DNA of 59,670 nt from Butyrivibrio fibrisolvens 16/4 (GCA_000209815.1 FP929036.1:59739-119408); one strand, 5' to 3'. Shown: positions 18,395 through 28,636, counted from the stretch's first letter. Numbers and translations: made by a program. Notes: generated by a model not told the origin, from the letters alone.

Positions 18395-21300
18395 TTATTT
18401 CTGCTTCTTCTTTAATGCAAATGCACCGAGGCCAGCTACTACTGCGATTGCTACAAGAATTCCGATAATACCGAAAGTCTTTGAAGCATTCTTCATTGCA
18501 GCGCCTACTGGCGTATTTTCATCAAGCTTTGAAGTAGGTGTGAGGTCGTCCTCAAGTAATAACTCCTCAGCCTTAACAGATACAAGAAGATTGTTGTAAG
18601 CAAGCTTTGTTACATTACCAACAACATCTGAACACTCAATTGTTACCTTCTGGTAATCATCCTTTGAAGGAACTGTAAGTACAACTGTACCACCGTTTGC
18701 ATTGAGCTCATCTGCTGTGTAGCTAGCAAGCTTCTCATCATTTAAGTAAACCTTCATATCTGTAACACCGATTGTGTCTGCAGCATTGATTGAGAAGTCG
18801 TGGCTCTCCTCTTCGTAGATACCACCATCCTCAAGTCCTGATACGATAACACTAGGTGCTGTCTGATCAAGAAGGAACTCAACCTCTGTATCCTTAGACT
18901 GGTTACTCTGCTTGTTTGTAGCCTTATCCTCAGAGTAAACAGTAACTGAGTAAATACCATCCTTGTTGAAGTTTGACTTATCTACGTTGTAGCTGATTGA
19001 GTGCCATCCGTTAGATGTTGTTTTATCATTTGTTGTAAATGATGCGCCTTCTCTAAGTTCCTTAACATCACCATCGTGAGCTACTGAAACTTCCTTCTTT
19101 GTAAGGCTATCAACGTTAATCTCTGTGATTACAACATCGTGTGGCTTTGTTACATAGTAACCATCAACCATAGCCTTTGTACCTTCGCTAAGAACGAATA
19201 CAGAACCAAATCTGTTAAGTGAGTACTTAACTGTCTTTTCAACTACGTTACCAGCAAGGTCTGTAAGCTTAACTGATAATGTGTAAAGGTCATCATTGTC
19301 CTTCTCACGAGCCATATCAGCAATAGCGTATGTAAATACTTCTGTGCCGTTTGTCTTTGTTATGCTAGGAGTAACCTTTCCTCTGTTTGAACCTACAAGA
19401 GAAATCTCTGTAGATGCATCTGTAAGGTTTGTATCCTTTGAAACGATAACTGGAGCAACCTTACCATTGTTAGCTGACATATCAGTAACTCCATTGATTT
19501 CAAGTTCTGGAGCAGTTAAGTCGATAACAAAATCCTCTGATACATACTTCTCAGATAAGTTACCAGCCTTATCCTCTACTACAATGTTGAAACCATAACG
19601 TCCATCAGTATCAAATGTGATATGTGTCACATTCTTGTTTCCTGACTTAGAGTAAGACTGAAGATTTGGAACAAGGTTCTGCTCAGAAGAGTTCTTTGCA
19701 ACCTTTACATACTCAGCTTCTGAAGAGAAGTTCTTCTCTGTAAATGTAATTTCAGCCTTACGAGCAGCCTTAAAGTAGTTGCCGTTTAATGCACTGTTGT
19801 TATCAAACTTAACATCGATAACTGGAATAGTCTTATCAATTTCAAAGGCATTCTCTGTGTCATTAATCTTTGTGCAGTTACCTGCCATATCAAAGATTTC
19901 ACCAACTAATTTGTGCTCACTCTCTTTCTTAACAGTAAGATCGATTGTGCCTGCGCCATTAGTATCCTTAGCTAAGTTTGCCTTTTCTCCAGACTCAGCA
20001 TCAGAAGTCTTTCCTAATACTGTAGTGATGTATGAATCAGCGCTAAGGTATAAATCGTTAATCTTTACTGAAACCTGTACATCGTTCTTGTAGAAACGAC
20101 CAGTCCTTCCAGTAGGATCAGAATATGTAATCTTTTCAACTGTTGGAGCAGTTTTATCGATTATAAATTCTTTATCTGTGTCGTTAATATCTGTGCAGTT
20201 TCCTGCCATATCGTAAATCTTACCAGTTAATACGTGCTTGCCTTCTGCTTCTGCAACGTAGTTAATTGTAGCTGAATTGTCCTCTACCTTTGATAAGTTT
20301 ACCTGCTTCTCTAATGACTTGCCGTCTAATTTAGTACCAATGTAAGTATCTGTGCTAAGGTTTCTATCTGAAACAAGTACTGAAATATCTACATTGTTCT
20401 TGTAGTATCTTCCAGTTTTGCTAGTAGGCTTTGAGTATGTAATCTTATCAAGCTTTGGAGCTGTCTTATCGATTACGAACTCTGAGCTATAGTTCATATC
20501 CTGACCATCAGCAAATTCTATCTCGTTTCCAGCCTTATCTTTTAACTTAAGGTCTTTGATTTCACCAATTGAATAGATACCATCATCAGCAAATACAACT
20601 GAACCAACATACTTGCCATTTGAGCCAGTCATTTCATTAACTTTAGTTACTTTGCCTTCTTTAGTATGTACCTTAATGTAATCCATCTTTGCTTCGTTTG
20701 TATCGATATTTCTATCTTTTAATACAAATGTAGCAATTCTGTCTTCCTTGTAGTACTTCTCATTCTTAGGCTTAACATCATTAAATGTAATCTCTAATTT
20801 TGGAGCTATCTTATCGATTACAAACTCTTTGCAGTAGTCCTTGTCAGTATCATCTGTAAATACAAACGCATTACCAGCGTAATCTGTATAGCAAATATCT
20901 CCAATTGAGTAAATACCATCTTCGTTGAAATCGATAGAACCTGTGTAGCTGCCATTTGAACCAGTCATTTCGTTAATGGTAGCGCTACCTTCACAAGAAT
21001 TAATAACTACATTATTCTTAATGCTAGAATCAATGTTTTTGTCCACTAATACAAAAGTAGCTTTTCTATCTTTCTTATAGTACTTCTCATTCTCAAACTT
21101 ATTATTGTCAAATGTAAGCTTGAGTTTAGGTGCAACATTATCAATCTTTGTTGTAACTACAGGCTGCTTGAATTCCTTACCCTTAACCTCGAATCTGAAT
21201 TCATATCTATGCTCACTCTCGTCAGTATCAGATAATTCTAATTCATATTCATAATTATTTTCATAATATGGAAAAACAATATCACCAAAGAAAATGGTAG

Positions 21301-22753
21301 GAATACGGATAGACTTATCTACGCATTCTGATTTAACTACCTTTACCTTTGTAGCAGTGTTTCCAGCCTCATCTAACTCCCATAAAACAGGATTAGAAAT
21401 CTTTTCTGTAGTAACACCCTTGTAAGAAACAAATAAGTTCTTCTCATTATGAAGATGCTTTGAATACCAAGTACCTTCCTTATAAGTAGAACCATCTCCA
21501 CTTACAATTGATTTGCTAAGCTTGCTAACCTGCTTTGCTGGATCACAATAATCTAAAAAGTAATCAAGCTTATGTGTAGCTGGCTTCACATTTTTATCAA
21601 ATTTGCTTTCAGCAGCGATATACGAAATATAAAATGGTTCGTTATCGGTATTAACATCTTCAGAGCGCAGCTGATATCTAGCAACACCCTTATCATAAGA
21701 AATTAACCTACAATTAATAGTTTTAACCTTGTTGCTATAATAATCAGTGTATGCTGCATAAGCATTTACGTAATGTTTAAAGTCATCTTCTGAAACTTTG
21801 TTTAACACTTCACAAGCAACATCGAACTCTATAACAATTTTCTCATCAAAATATGTATAGTTTTCTTTTACGTTTTCTGCCTTTGCTTCTGGAGTTACTG
21901 TTACATTTGAGATAACTACATCATGAGATCTCTCGTCTTTGATGTTTGTACATCCATTTTTAATTTCTCCGGAGGTTGCCTTTGAGCAATGATAATAGTT
22001 TGGATTACCTTCCTCGCTCTTCCAAACACAATCCTCCTCGTGCTGGCGTTCTCTTTCACACTCAGAACATTTTTCGTATACCCTATGTTTTGTTGTAGAT
22101 ATGCTTTCATATCTCTCTGTTTCAAATGAACAATCCTTAGATACTTCATTAAGCCTTCTTTTACATACCTTACATTCGTTGTATGTAACGTGCTTATTAT
22201 CAGCAATCTGCTCAACGTGTTTTACACCATCTGATGTACACTCTTCAGGATCACCTGCAGGAACAAGTTCACCACAGTCTCTGCATTTATGGTAAAGAAC
22301 ATGCTTGTTTGATTCCGCAGAATCTGCACGATAAATCTTTCTTGTACCAAGGTTTTCATGCTTGCAAGGAGGTTCACCTGAAGGAGTTGGAGTAGGTGTA
22401 ACTGTAGGTGTAGGTGTTTCAATCTTACTCTCAGTAAGGATTGAAGCCATATCTAACTCTTCTGACTCAACATCAGTATCTTCAGTTGTGTCTAATGTAA
22501 GCTTAACAGTTCTCTTAGCTGCATCAGCATCTGAAGCTTCTGTTGACTCTTCAGCAGCACCTGTAGTAGCTGTTGAAACAGTTTCATCAGCGCTTGACTT
22601 AGCTGTTTCTGTAGCAGTTGTATCTGCAGGCTCTTCTGCTTTTGTAGTATCGGCATATACAGAAGTGTTAGTAAATAACAATGCACAAAGCATTGTTAAC
22701 GCCACCAGCCGTCTTAATGTGGCGATTTTATTGTGCCTCTTCAAATCAATCAT
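18395..22753 (-). CDS. large surface protein with CxxC modules and Ig-like repeats
   Basis: 1452 residues starting after GAGAAAGGGAA. A signal peptide (1-~35) is followed by a Thr/Ala/Glu-rich stalk and a TPTPTVTPTPTP linker (~115-130). Then come four Cys-pair modules (~133-260: CRDCGE, CKVCKR, CSECER and CKHEN...) with regularly placed His. The rest is repeated Ig-like domains marked by DK(T/I)AP and MAGN/KAGN sequences. A C-terminal helix (FGIIGILVAIAVVAGLGAFA) with KKKQK anchors it in the membrane. There is no LPxTG. It is probably an adhesin or matrix-binding protein. It is separated from the T7SS operon by a terminator, so export is likely by Sec. Confidence 0.8.
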   Translation of the reverse strand: MIDLKRHNKIATLRRLVALTMLCALLFTNTSVYADTTKAEEPADTTATETAKSSADETVSTATTGAAEESTEASDADAAKRTVKLTLDTTEDTDVESEELDMASILTESKIETPTPTVTPTPTPSGEPPCKHENLGTRKIYRADSAESNKHVLYHKCRDCGELVPAGDPEECTSDGVKHVEQIADNKHVTYNECKVCKRRLNEVSKDCSFETERYESISTTKHRVYEKCSECERERQHEEDCVWKSEEGNPNYYHCSKATSGEIKNGCTNIKDERSHDVVISNVTVTPEAKAENVKENYTYFDEKIVIEFDVACEVLNKVSEDDFKHYVNAYAAYTDYYSNKVKTINCRLISYDKGVARYQLRSEDVNTDNEPFYISYIAAESKFDKNVKPATHKLDYFLDYCDPAKQVSKLSKSIVSGDGSTYKEGTWYSKHLHNEKNLFVSYKGVTTEKISNPVLWELDEAGNTATKVKVVKSECVDKSIRIPTIFFGDIVFPYYENNYEYELELSDTDESEHRYEFRFEVKGKEFKQPVVTTKIDNVAPKLKLTFDNNKFENEKYYKKDRKATFVLVDKNIDSSIKNNVVINSCEGSATINEMTGSNGSYTGSIDFNEDGIYSIGDICYTDYAGNAFVFTDDTDKDYCKEFVIDKIAPKLEITFNDVKPKNEKYYKEDRIATFVLKDRNIDTNEAKMDYIKVHTKEGKVTKVNEMTGSNGKYVGSVVFADDGIYSIGEIKDLKLKDKAGNEIEFADGQDMNYSSEFVIDKTAPKLDKITYSKPTSKTGRYYKNNVDISVLVSDRNLSTDTYIGTKLDGKSLEKQVNLSKVEDNSATINYVAEAEGKHVLTGKIYDMAGNCTDINDTDKEFIIDKTAPTVEKITYSDPTGRTGRFYKNDVQVSVKINDLYLSADSYITTVLGKTSDAESGEKANLAKDTNGAGTIDLTVKKESEHKLVGEIFDMAGNCTKINDTENAFEIDKTIPVIDVKFDNNSALNGNYFKAARKAEITFTEKNFSSEAEYVKVAKNSSEQNLVPNLQSYSKSGNKNVTHITFDTDGRYGFNIVVEDKAGNLSEKYVSEDFVIDLTAPELEINGVTDMSANNGKVAPVIVSKDTNLTDASTEISLVGSNRGKVTPSITKTNGTEVFTYAIADMAREKDNDDLYTLSVKLTDLAGNVVEKTVKYSLNRFGSVFVLSEGTKAMVDGYYVTKPHDVVITEINVDSLTKKEVSVAHDGDVKELREGASFTTNDKTTSNGWHSISYNVDKSNFNKDGIYSVTVYSEDKATNKQSNQSKDTEVEFLLDQTAPSVIVSGLEDGGIYEEESHDFSINAADTIGVTDMKVYLNDEKLASYTADELNANGGTVVLTVPSKDDYQKVTIECSDVVGNVTKLAYNNLLVSVKAEELLLEDDLTPTSKLDENTPVGAAMKNASKTFGIIGILVAIAVVAGLGAFALKKKQK

Positions 22754-22852
22754 TTCCCTTTCTCAATATTTATGATAAACCCCCAAAAAACACTATTTCA
22801 CAAGTCTCTCACAAGTTGCACATACATTTTTCACAGATTTATCACAAAGTAT

Positions 22853-22881
22853 AATTTAGCATTTCTACCCATTAGGGTCAA
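22853..22881 (-). promoter_or_regulatory. promoter of the surface-protein gene
   Basis: On the minus strand TTGACC (-35, 22876-22881) and TAAATT (-10, 22853-22858) are separated by exactly 17 bases, with TGC before the -10 as an extended element. About 100 bases of leader follow before the ATG at 22753. Confidence 0.6.
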
Positions 22882-22921
22882 TGTTGTTTATTGCCAAAAA
22901 ACGTCATTTGTTGCCACGAAA

Positions 22922-22949
22922 AAAGAGATGCCAAAACTGGCATCTCTTT
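22922..22949 (-). terminator. intrinsic terminator of nrdD
   Basis: Perfect 12-bp stem AAAGAGATGCCA / TGGCATCTCTTT with a 4-base loop, followed on the minus strand by a T run, 23 bases after the nrdD stop. Confidence 0.9.
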
Positions 22950-22971
22950 AGCACTTTCTTCTTATTATATA

Positions 22972-25359
22972 CTAGTTTTCATCCACGTATTTTTGAATGT
23001 TGCTAGCATTAGCATAACGCTTAACATCATCACCATTTACAACAACAAGTGTTGGTGCCTGCATAACGCCATACTTCTTAGTAAGGTCCTGCTGCTCCTC
23101 TGCATCTACAAGGATGTATTCCTCATCCTCAAGAATCTCTTTTGCACGAGCACAGTTTGGACAAGTCTTTGTAGTGAAAAGGTACTTAACACCTGTAGCT
23201 GGCTCCTCTGAAACTATTTCAAGATTAACCTCTGGCCTCTCTTTTTCTACGCGCTGCTTGTACTGCTCCCCTGCACGTCGGCATACAGAACCTGCAATGT
23301 CGTAAAGCTTACGATTCTTGAACTCCTGGGTCTTACCTTCGTTCCAGTTCTGAACTGGTCGATAGTATCCAGTGATACGACTATATACCTCTGCAGTCTT
23401 TCCACAGTGAGGACAAGTATAATGCTCACCAGCGATATATCCATGTTCCTTACATACTGAGTATGTAGGAGACAATGTATAGTAAGGTAATCTGTAATTC
23501 TCTGCAATCTTGCGAACAAGATTTGCAGCTGACTCCCAAGTTGGAAGCTTCTCGCCAATGAAGGCATGGAATACAGTACCTGATGTGTAAAGTGTCTGAA
23601 GCTCGTCCTGAACCTCAAGAGCATCAAAGATATCTGATGTATACTCTACTGGCATATGTGAGCTGTTTGTATAGAATGGTGTATCCCCTTCTTTACCAGC
23701 TGTGATGATATCTGGGAACTGCTCTCTATCATGCTTTGCAAAACGATATGTAGTAGACTCTGCTGGAGTAGCCTCAAGGTTATATAAATCTCCATACATC
23801 TCCTGATAATCAGAAAGACGCTCACGCATGTGATTGAGCACATCCTTTGCGAAAGCCTGTGTCTTTTCGCTAGTCATATCTGCACGAAGCCAGTTAGCAT
23901 TAAGACCTACTTCGTTCATACCAATAAGACCGATTGTAGAGAAGTGGTTGTCAAATGTTCCAAGATATCTCTTAGTGTATGGATATAATCCCTCATCAAG
24001 AAGCTTTGTGATTACACCACGCTTAATCTTAAGTGAACGAGCACTGATGTCCATAAGCTTATCAAGACGTGCATAGAATTCCGCCTCGTCCTTTGACTGA
24101 TAAGCGATACGAGGAAGGTTGATTGTAACAACACCTACAGAACCTGTGCTCTCGCCTGAACCGAAGAATCCACCTGACTTCTTGCGAAGCTCACGAAGAT
24201 CAAGACGGAGACGGCAGCACATAGAACGAACATCGCTAGGCTCCATATCTGAATTAATATAATTGCTAAAGTATGGTGTACCATATTTTGCAGTCATCTC
24301 GAAAAGGAGACGATTGTTCTCTGTATCTGACCAATCAAAATCACGTGTAATAGAATATGTAGGAATAGGATACTGGAATCCACGTCCGTTAGCATCGCCC
24401 TCGATCATAATCTCCAGGAATGCCTTGTTTACCATATCCATTTCCTTCTTGCAGTCCTTATATTTGAAGTCCTGCTCCTTGCCACCAACGATAGCAGGAA
24501 GCTCTGCAAGGTCATTAGGTACTGTCCAATCCAATGTGATGTTTGAGAATGGAGCCTGTGTGCCCCAACGTGAAGGTGTATTAACACCATATATAAATGC
24601 CTCAAGGCACTTCTTAACTTCTTCGTATGAAAGATTGTCTGCCTTAACAAATGGTGCAAGGTATGTATCAAATGAAGAGAATGCCTGAGCGCCTGCCCAC
24701 TCATTCTGCATAATACCAAGGAAGTTAACCATCTGATTGCAAAGTACTGAAAGGTGCTTTGCAGGTGCAGATGTAATCTTTCCTGTGATACCGCCAAGGC
24801 CCTCCTGAATAAGCTGCTTTAATGACCATCCTGCACAGTAGCCTGTAAGCATAGAAAGATCGTGGATGTGGATATCAGCACTACGGTGAGCATTAGCAAT
24901 TTCCTCATCATAAATCTCCGAAAGCCAGTAATTAGCAGTGATAGCGCCAGAATTAGAAAGAATGAGACCACCTACAGAATATGTAACTGTGGAATTCTCC
25001 TTTACACGCCAGTCTTCTACCTTTACATAGCTGTCCACAACGTTCTTGTAATCAAGAACTGTAGACTTCATGTTGCGCATCTTTTCGCGCTGCTTTCTAT
25101 ATAAAATATATGCCTTTGCAACGTCAGTATATCCAGTCTGTTCCAAAACGTTTTCAACAGAATCCTGGATATCCTCAACAGAAATTTTGCCTGATTTTAT
25201 CTTGCTCTGGAAATCAGCCGAAACACGAAGTGACAATAAGCCAATAATATCGTCATTGTATTCCTTTCCAGTAGCCTCAAAAGCCTTGGCAATGGCATCA
25301 TTAATCTTACCTAAATTAAATTCTGCAATTTCCCCATCTCTTTTTACAACTTCAAACAA
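22972..25359 (-). CDS. nrdD: anaerobic ribonucleoside-triphosphate reductase with C-terminal glutaredoxin-like domain
   Basis: 795 residues. An ATP-cone (1-~95, FEVVKRDGEIAEFN) is followed by the class III reductase core (GYCAGWSLKQL, FSSFDTYLAPF). The C-terminus has CPHC (metal site) and the glycyl-radical sequence RITGYYRPV, followed by NWNEGKTQEF. The last ~80 residues are a fused glutaredoxin/thioredoxin-like domain with the redox motif TCPNC and MQAPTLVV. The enzyme makes deoxynucleotides without oxygen and needs the activase NrdG, which is not in this window. The frame starts at TTG 25359 after an in-frame stop; the upstream site is weak, so the exact start is uncertain. Confidence 0.95.
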   Translation of the reverse strand: MFEVVKRDGEIAEFNLGKINDAIAKAFEATGKEYNDDIIGLLSLRVSADFQSKIKSGKISVEDIQDSVENVLEQTGYTDVAKAYILYRKQREKMRNMKSTVLDYKNVVDSYVKVEDWRVKENSTVTYSVGGLILSNSGAITANYWLSEIYDEEIANAHRSADIHIHDLSMLTGYCAGWSLKQLIQEGLGGITGKITSAPAKHLSVLCNQMVNFLGIMQNEWAGAQAFSSFDTYLAPFVKADNLSYEEVKKCLEAFIYGVNTPSRWGTQAPFSNITLDWTVPNDLAELPAIVGGKEQDFKYKDCKKEMDMVNKAFLEIMIEGDANGRGFQYPIPTYSITRDFDWSDTENNRLLFEMTAKYGTPYFSNYINSDMEPSDVRSMCCRLRLDLRELRKKSGGFFGSGESTGSVGVVTINLPRIAYQSKDEAEFYARLDKLMDISARSLKIKRGVITKLLDEGLYPYTKRYLGTFDNHFSTIGLIGMNEVGLNANWLRADMTSEKTQAFAKDVLNHMRERLSDYQEMYGDLYNLEATPAESTTYRFAKHDREQFPDIITAGKEGDTPFYTNSSHMPVEYTSDIFDALEVQDELQTLYTSGTVFHAFIGEKLPTWESAANLVRKIAENYRLPYYTLSPTYSVCKEHGYIAGEHYTCPHCGKTAEVYSRITGYYRPVQNWNEGKTQEFKNRKLYDIAGSVCRRAGEQYKQRVEKERPEVNLEIVSEEPATGVKYLFTTKTCPNCARAKEILEDEEYILVDAEEQQDLTKKYGVMQAPTLVVVNGDDVKRYANASNIQKYVDEN

Positions 25360-25474
25360 TTCTTCTCACCAATATTCCTTTCTCAATTCTCTTCCCCAAA
25401 AGGACTCCCCTTACGAACCTGTAGATGTCCTGACTAAAGCGTTCTTCTAAGGTTTATATCTTGACTATATGTTA

Positions 25475-25521
25475 GCAAAATATATGGTATGGGGTCAATG
25501 TCTAATCACTATATATTGTGC
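25475..25521 (-). promoter_or_regulatory. pair of NrdR boxes upstream of nrdD
   Basis: The sequence tcaCtAtATaTtGtgc (25506-25521) fits the NrdR consensus acaCwAtATaTwGtgt almost perfectly, and gcaaaatatatggtat (25475-25490) is a second, weaker copy. The starts are 31 bases apart (three helical turns), the usual NrdR arrangement. A minus-strand TTGACC...TAACAT promoter (18-base spacer) overlaps the weaker box. The ~300-base gap before the next gene holds nothing else apart from the terminator at 25617. Confidence 0.8.
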
Positions 25522-25616
25522 TTTTCGTCATTATTACCTAAAATCGATTTTGAGTTTTGCATATTTTCTAAGTAGAATCAAGTTTCAACACACACAATAT
25601 TTGGTATTTAAACACA

Positions 25617-25650
25617 AAAAGACACACCACATATAGTAGTGCGTCTTTTC
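25617..25650 (-). terminator. terminator of the TPR lipoprotein gene
   Basis: On the minus strand AAAGACGCAC...GTGTGTCTTT forms a stem with one G-T pair and an AT-rich loop, followed by TTGTGTTT, just after the stop at 25657. Confidence 0.6.
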
Positions 25651-25656
25651 AGAAAA

Positions 25657-26609
25657 TTATCTGGTTTGCAAGAATACTAACTCCTTTGATGCCTCTTCAT
25701 CTGATGGGTACGACTCAAGATATTGTGCCAAAACATCCTTCGCTTCGTCAAAGCGATATAGCTTTTCAAGGGCTGCAACCTTCCCCTTCATAAGCTGAGG
25801 CATATTGCCGATGGATTCAAGTTTCAACCCAGCCTCATAATAGTTAAGAGCGCTCTCGAAATTGCCACTGGAAAGCTCAATATCACCTAAGGTTCCTAAA
25901 GCATCACTGGTTACATCTTCGGATGAAGCATAATCCTCCAGTAAATCCTGAGCGGAAACATAATCGCCTCCATCCTGATAAATACGTGCTAAATACAGCT
26001 TCGCTTCCACCACATCTTTTTCAATGGCCTCCTTAAGAAGCTTCTCCGCATCCTCAGTCTGACCAAGTAAATAATATACTCTTCCTTTGTAGTACTTAGC
26101 CTCTGGAGATTTGTCTGAAACATCCAGTGCATTATTAAGATATACCAATCCCTGATCCTTATATCCTAATGAATTAAGATTTTCATATATTTGTATATAT
26201 AATAGGTAGTTCTTCTCGTCTATGGCAACCGCAGCATCATAATCCTTAATAGCCTTACCTATCTCTCCCTCACTGGCATAAATGCTACCCCTCAGGAAAT
26301 ATGGCTTGTAGTTTTTTCGTCATATTTAATAAGGTAAGTATAGGTATTGGCCGCATCTTCAAACTGACCATTTTTAAACTGAGCTGCGCCTTTATAATAA
26401 TCAATATCCAGTTCCAAGTCTGTAACTTTTCCAATGGAACACCCTAAGGCATCATCAAACAAACCTATAGCATCCTCGTATCTGCCCTCATCCATGGCAG
26501 CGATTCCCTGATCCCTCAGTTCGATTTCTTTTTGGTTATATTTACTGCAGGCCGTAAAGCTGGCAGCCGCAGATACTATCAATGCTAATATTAGCAGTCT
26601 TTTCTTCAT
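25657..26609 (-). CDS. TPR-repeat lipoprotein (frameshifted)
   Basis: The signal peptide MKKRLLILALIVSAAASFTA ends in a lipobox (FTAC; Cys21). The first frame stops after 105 codons. One A added at 26312-26317 continues it as KYDEKNYKPYFLRGSIYAS into the downstream frame, giving ~317 residues of tandem TPRs (AAMDEGRYEDAIGLFDDAL, AKYYKGRVYYLLGQTEDAEK, YYEAGLKLESIG). It is an extracellular membrane-anchored TPR protein, probably for envelope assembly contacts; no specific partner is visible. It stands alone between nrdD and hicB. Confidence 0.75.
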
Positions 26610-26673
26610 AAACTCTCTTCTCTCTTTTAAAATCTTTATTTTACTTTAAAGCATATGAAGGTAAAATACTATA

Positions 26674-27009
26674 CTAAATATGCATTAAATTCAGTTCATC
26701 CTCCAAACATTTAATTAAAAAAGCATTTAGAGAAATCCCGAGTACTTTAGCCCCTACAACAGCCCTTTGATGCAACTGTGGATAAATTCTAACATTAAAT
26801 TTTCCTGAATAGGGCCTTTCTAGTTCTACACCATCCTGTTCACACCATTCAATATAATCATCTACTGATAATCTAAATTCCTCTTCTAATTCTGATACTG
26901 ATGAGCCCTGAAATGTTATTACCGCCCTAGTATTTATTACTTCTCCAGTAAAAATATGCTGTTCATCATCAAACTCAACTTTTCCTATATAACCTTTATA
27001 ATTCATCAT
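26674..27009 (-). CDS. hicB: HicB family antitoxin
   Basis: 111 residues. The N-terminal HicB-type fold (YKGYIGKVEFDDEQHIFTGE, ITFQGSSVSELEEEFRLSVD) is followed by a C-terminal ribbon-helix-helix-like DNA-binding segment (KFNVRIYPQLHQRAVVGAKV). HicB neutralises the HicA mRNA-targeting toxin and represses its own operon. The ATG overlaps the hicA stop (ATGA), so the two are translationally coupled with the toxin gene first, the usual HicAB order. Confidence 0.9.
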   Translation of the reverse strand: MMNYKGYIGKVEFDDEQHIFTGEVINTRAVITFQGSSVSELEEEFRLSVDDYIEWCEQDGVELERPYSGKFNVRIYPQLHQRAVVGAKVLGISLNAFLIKCLEDELNLMHI

Positions 27010-27259
27010 ATTATCACCCCTGCATTCTCTAAAAATCTTCTTACAGATTTAACTGCACCTTTATCTGTTGTATTTTCAGGATGAGGTCTGTGAAATACAG
27101 CTCTCTCCCCATTTAGTTCAACTCTCACTCTAGACCCATTACCTTCAGAAACTCTTGCTCCTAGAGATAAAAATAGGTGTTCTATATCAGTCCATTTAAT
27201 ATCTGATTTCACTGGGTCAGTGAATATTTCATTTAATTTTTTCTATCTTTGTTATTCAT
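27006..27259 (-). CDS. hicA: HicA family toxin (frameshifted 5' end)
   Basis: Double-stranded-RNA-binding-like HicA of the long type. The literal frame starts at a GTG (27212). One A added at 27237-27242 connects the upstream ATG (27259) and yields the standard N-terminus MNNKDRKKLNEIFTDPVKSD for 84 residues. Core motifs are GARVSEGNGSRVRVELNGER and VFHRPHPENTTDKGAVKSVR. In many HicA proteins a His follows Gly-Ser in the active loop; here it is GSR, as in the HRPHP subtype. If the frameshift were real the toxin would lack its first helix. Confidence 0.85.
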
Positions 27260-27316
27260 ATGGTACCACCTTTTAGTACTATTATCAAATTATTCTATCC
27301 TTCACTACATATATGC

Positions 27317-27322
27317 TATAAT
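27317..27322 (+). promoter_or_regulatory. extended -10 promoter of the CNNM gene
   Basis: TATAAT at 27317-27322 is preceded by TGC (extended -10). No good -35 lies 17 bases upstream. An AAGGAGG site at 27349-27355 follows, ten bases before the TTG start. Confidence 0.55.
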
Positions 27323-27365
27323 GTGGTTAAATTTTATTGCGTATGTGTAAGGAGGAATAATACAT

Positions 27366-28636
27366 TTGGATGTTCACTTGTTAATTAAGTTTATAATTCT
27401 ATTATTATTGCTTATTTTATCTGGATTCTTTTCATCAGCTGAAACCGCTTTAACTACTGTTAATAAAATCAAAATCAAAACCTTGGCAGATGAAAACAAT
27501 AAAAAGCAAAAAGAGTTTTAAATGTTATCAACCGTCCTAAGAAGATGCTATCAGCAATTCTTATTGGTAATAATATAGTCAACTTATCTGCATCTTCATT
27601 AGCAACCACTCTTGCCATCGATATTTTCGGCAGTTATGGTGCAGGTATCGCCACGGGAATACTTACTTTACTGATATTGATATTTGGAGAGATTACTCCA
27701 AAGTCTCTTGCTACACTTAATTCCACTAAGCTTAGCCTTAGATATGCACCTATGATTGATGCACTCATGTGGGTTCTCACTCCTGTGATTGCCATAATCA
27801 ATTTCCTTGCAGGACTCTTCATTAGGATGTTTGGTATCGACCCTGATTTCAAGGATGAAACCATCACCGAAGAAGAAATCCGTACAATGGTTGATGTAAG
27901 CCATGAAAGCGGTGCCATCGAGCAGGATGAACGCACTATGATACATAAGGTTTTTGATTTTTCCGATGCCTGCGCCAAGGAAGTAATGATTCCTAGAATC
28001 GATATGACCATGATTGATGCAGACATTAGCTATGATGAACTGATTGCCGTTTTCAAAGAAGATATGTACACTCGAATCCCCGTTTGCGAGCCTGACACAG
28101 ACAAGGTACTGGGTATTGTAAATATGAAGGATTTCCTCGGAATCATTCCTACAGAAAACTTCTCAGTAAGGGATTATCTCAGAGATACATACTTCACCTA
28201 TGAAATGAAAAATGTATCTGACCTCTTTGATGAAATGCGTGAGGAATCAGCATCACTGTCCATAGTTCTAGATGAGTATGGTGAGCTCTCAGGTATGATT
28301 ACACTAGAGGACCTTTTAGAAGAAATCGTCGGCGAGATTCGCGATGAGTACGATGAGGATGAGGAAGACCCACTGGTTAGACTAAGCGATCGAGAATACC
28401 AGGTTTTAGGTTCTATGAATCTTGAGGATTTATGTCAACTTATCCCTCTAGGCTTTACCAGTGATGACTACGACACCATCGGAGGCTACATTGTAGGTGC
28501 CTTCGACCATTTTCCAAATGTTGGAGAAACTTACGTATCTGAGGATGGAACGATTATCCGGGTACTAGCCGTAGAAAAGAAACGTATAACAAAACTTCGC
28601 ATTAAGCTACCGGCCCCAACCACTCAGACACAATAA
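27366..28636 (+). CDS. CNNM/CBS/CorC-HlyC family membrane protein (frameshifted)
   Basis: TTG start ten bases after AAGGAGG. The 5' frame (LLLLILSGFFSSAETALTTV) stops at 51 codons. One A added at 27508-27512 joins it as NNKKQKRVLNVINRPKKMLS to the long frame, giving ~423 residues. Order: DUF21/CNNM membrane domain (~1-190, including ILIGNNIVNLSASSLATTLA), two CBS domains (~210-330, MIPRIDMTMIDADISYDEL and VSDLFDEMREESASLSIVLD) and a CorC_HlyC C-terminal domain (~340-423). Family members take part in Mg2+ or other cation efflux; the hemolysin name is historical. The C-terminus overlaps the convergent gene by 35 bases. Confidence 0.88.
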
